A stretch of DNA of 64,000 nucleotides, from the NCBI GenBank assembly GCA_019454145.1, contig CP075366.1, positions 1,405,564-1,469,563 of the forward strand, read 5' to 3'. The stretch is from Fimbriimonadaceae bacterium. Lineage in GTDB: Bacteria; Armatimonadota; Fimbriimonadia; Fimbriimonadales; Fimbriimonadaceae. Under the pieces are notes generated by a model that saw nothing but the letters and a program-made list of their open reading frames with translations, did not search any database and was not told the DNA's origin. Of this stretch, positions 62,682 to 64,000 are shown piece by piece (the stretch's first letter is position 1; every line of letters begins with the position of its first letter). A program made the translations under genes and the position numbers.

Positions 62682-63917
62682 CTAAACAGAAATCAATTTG
62701 AGTTTCTTCATTAGCGGCATCATCGAAAGCCCTTGCACGAGAACCGAGAATGCGACAACACCAAACGCAACTGCGATAATCTCATCCCTTCTTGGCAAAT
62801 CGTTTGGCAATCCGTAAGCAAGGGCCAACGCCAAAGCACCTTTAAGTCCGCCCCAAAACAGCACATGCTGGTGCGAGCGTTCTATTTTATGCTCCGACTT
62901 TGCAAAAAAAGCAGAAATCACGTATACAGAAATCGCGCGACCAATTAGAGAAGTCAAAATCGCCAAACCAATCACGTCCAAATGCTCAATCAATCCACGC
63001 GCGAGTGCTTCCTCCTGAACACCAATCAACAGAAAGATGATGGAGTTAGAAAGAAAAGCCGCGAATTCCCAAAACGCTCCGACTGCTTCTCTGCCTGCAT
63101 CGGTAATCGCTCCAATATGCCCTAGATTCCCGATCATTAGGCCAGCCACCAGTACGGCTAAAACTCCCGAGCAATGAAAATGCTCTGCAAGCAAAAATGA
63201 TCCAAATGCTGCGACCGCCGCAAATGTGAGTTCGATAAGATGCTCTTCTGTACGACCAGCCAGGTACAAGGCCAATCCCGCTACGACGGCTCCGCAGAGT
63301 ACGCCTCCTCCTATTTCACGGATGAGCGCAAAGCCAATGTAGCCAGCATCCACGTGGATACCACTGGCCCAAATGCCAAGGATGCTAAAAAGCACCGCCG
63401 CAAAACCGTCGTTGAACAAGCTTTCCGCCTCAACCAGTATTCGTAAACGGCCCTCAACCTTGAGTTCCTTGAACATTGCAATAACAGAAACCGGGTCAGT
63501 TGCAGCAATGAGCGCGCCAAAAATAAGGGCGGCGGGCAATGTCCAACCCACTAAGGCAGACATACTAAAGCCGACAATTAATGCAGAAATTCCGACCCCG
63601 ATAGAGGCGAGCACCAAAATTGGAACCGCATTCTTTTTCAGTTCTTTCCATTGCAAAAAGAACGCAGCTTCAAACACCAGCGGTGGTAACAGAACACTGA
63701 AAATTAACTCCTTGGTGAGAGGGTATCCCTCAAGAACACCTACCCATCCCATCACACCGCCAGCTATGACTAATCCAACCGTATACGGCAACCGAACGCG
63801 CCGCGCAACCAACGCGACAACTGCCGCTATGATAAGCAAGATTTCGATTCTTTCTAGGGATAGTATGACGTTCTGCAGATATCTTCTACCCGAGTTTGCC
63901 AATCCCGTTGCAAGCAC
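62682..63917 (-). CDS. Cation/proton antiporter, CPA1 (NhaP) type
   Basis: A 411-residue protein with about 12 helices. The ion-binding pair is ALIAATDPVSV and EAESLFNDGFAAVLF, the ND motif of electroneutral CPA1 antiporters. LPYTVGLVIAGGVMG and VLFWGGLKGALALALAY are further family blocks. It should exchange Na+ or K+ for H+ for pH and salt homeostasis. It lacks the long cytoplasmic C-terminus found in some NhaP proteins. The given start is GTG; an internal TTG is possible. Confidence 0.93.
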   Translation of the reverse strand: MLATGLANSGRRYLQNVILSLERIEILLIIAAVVALVARRVRLPYTVGLVIAGGVMGWVGVLEGYPLTKELIFSVLLPPLVFEAAFFLQWKELKKNAVPILVLASIGVGISALIVGFSMSALVGWTLPAALIFGALIAATDPVSVIAMFKELKVEGRLRILVEAESLFNDGFAAVLFSILGIWASGIHVDAGYIGFALIREIGGGVLCGAVVAGLALYLAGRTEEHLIELTFAAVAAFGSFLLAEHFHCSGVLAVLVAGLMIGNLGHIGAITDAGREAVGAFWEFAAFLSNSIIFLLIGVQEEALARGLIEHLDVIGLAILTSLIGRAISVYVISAFFAKSEHKIERSHQHVLFWGGLKGALALALAYGLPNDLPRRDEIIAVAFGVVAFSVLVQGLSMMPLMKKLKLISV

Positions 63918-64000
63918 TAAGCAGTACTAGGGGAGTTGAAGAAATGCGCGTTCGCTGATCATTCCGAAGGTGAAAACTGTTGACACTCTTATAATTCTAG

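Noticed and set aside
63980-63995. TTGACA and TATAAT near the right edge
   Set aside because: They are only about four bases apart, far from the 16-18 needed for one promoter; the downstream gene is outside the window.
1-64000. CRISPR arrays, rRNA genes, insertion sequences, prophage or integrase genes
   Set aside because: No direct-repeat array, rRNA sequence, transposase or integrase frame was seen on either strand.

Overview
The window looks like ordinary chromosome from a free-living, Gram-negative-type heterotroph. The best guess is an Armatimonadota (Fimbriimonadia-like) bacterium. Pointers are two prepilin-like proteins whose N-terminal helix continues into LFPVFAQAK-x-AAKG, two PEP-CTERM-type anchored proteins, secreted S8, GH20 and S1/P1 enzymes, and a mix of core genes in small, often overlapping operons on both strands. 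This assignment rests on remembered family hallmarks, not on a search. There is no rRNA, CRISPR array, insertion sequence or phage module. No gap between genes exceeds about 200 bases.

Layout. 1-9.7 kb: a minus-strand run of a CUT1 sugar ABC transporter (binding protein and two permeases), a cysteine-desulfurase-like enzyme, cysteine dioxygenase and a YeiH-type transporter cut by the window edge. A GH20 hexosaminidase is divergent from it, then two tandem prepilin-like genes. 9.7-20 kb: hslU, recN, an M3 oligopeptidase, two DinB-like proteins, an FMN glutamate-synthase-like protein, glyQ without glyS, and small exported proteins. 20-26 kb: tRNA-Leu, rpmG-rpmF, two DUF4139-like proteins, a NifS/IscS desulfurase and a CPBP protease. 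26-34 kb: a Y-family polymerase, two interleaved ABC-2 exporters, two paralogous glycosyltransferases and ndk. 34-42 kb: a KAP NTPase fused to leucine-rich repeats, an unusual two-gene sugar importer (binding protein fused to a permease, plus a permease with an extra membrane domain and an extracytoplasmic insert) and an MFS transporter. 42-51 kb: tRNA-Pro, SGNH hydrolase, fasciclin, a BtrH-like protein, dapD-dapE, DUF4332, mscL, and an HDOD / MshEN / FlhG-like regulatory trio. 51-64 kb: a membrane cytochrome, S1/P1 nuclease, DUF4394 PEP-CTERM protein, HD-GYP protein, secreted hydrolase, subtilase, GNAT, cupin, an ArsR-SRPBCC pair behind a perfect palindrome, a metzincin-like protein, a ferritin-like lipoprotein and a cation/proton antiporter.

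Most notable: (i) the importer at 36.4-40.6 kb with its covalently joined binding protein; (ii) dapE, which starts in frame directly after the dapD stop codon and has no ATG, GTG or TTG that would preserve its N-terminus; (iii) the KAP-LRR protein, whose layout resembles NLR-type sensors; (iv) candidate operators: a 13-bp-arm palindrome at arsR, and TACT/AGTA palindromes at recN and the Y-family polymerase gene.
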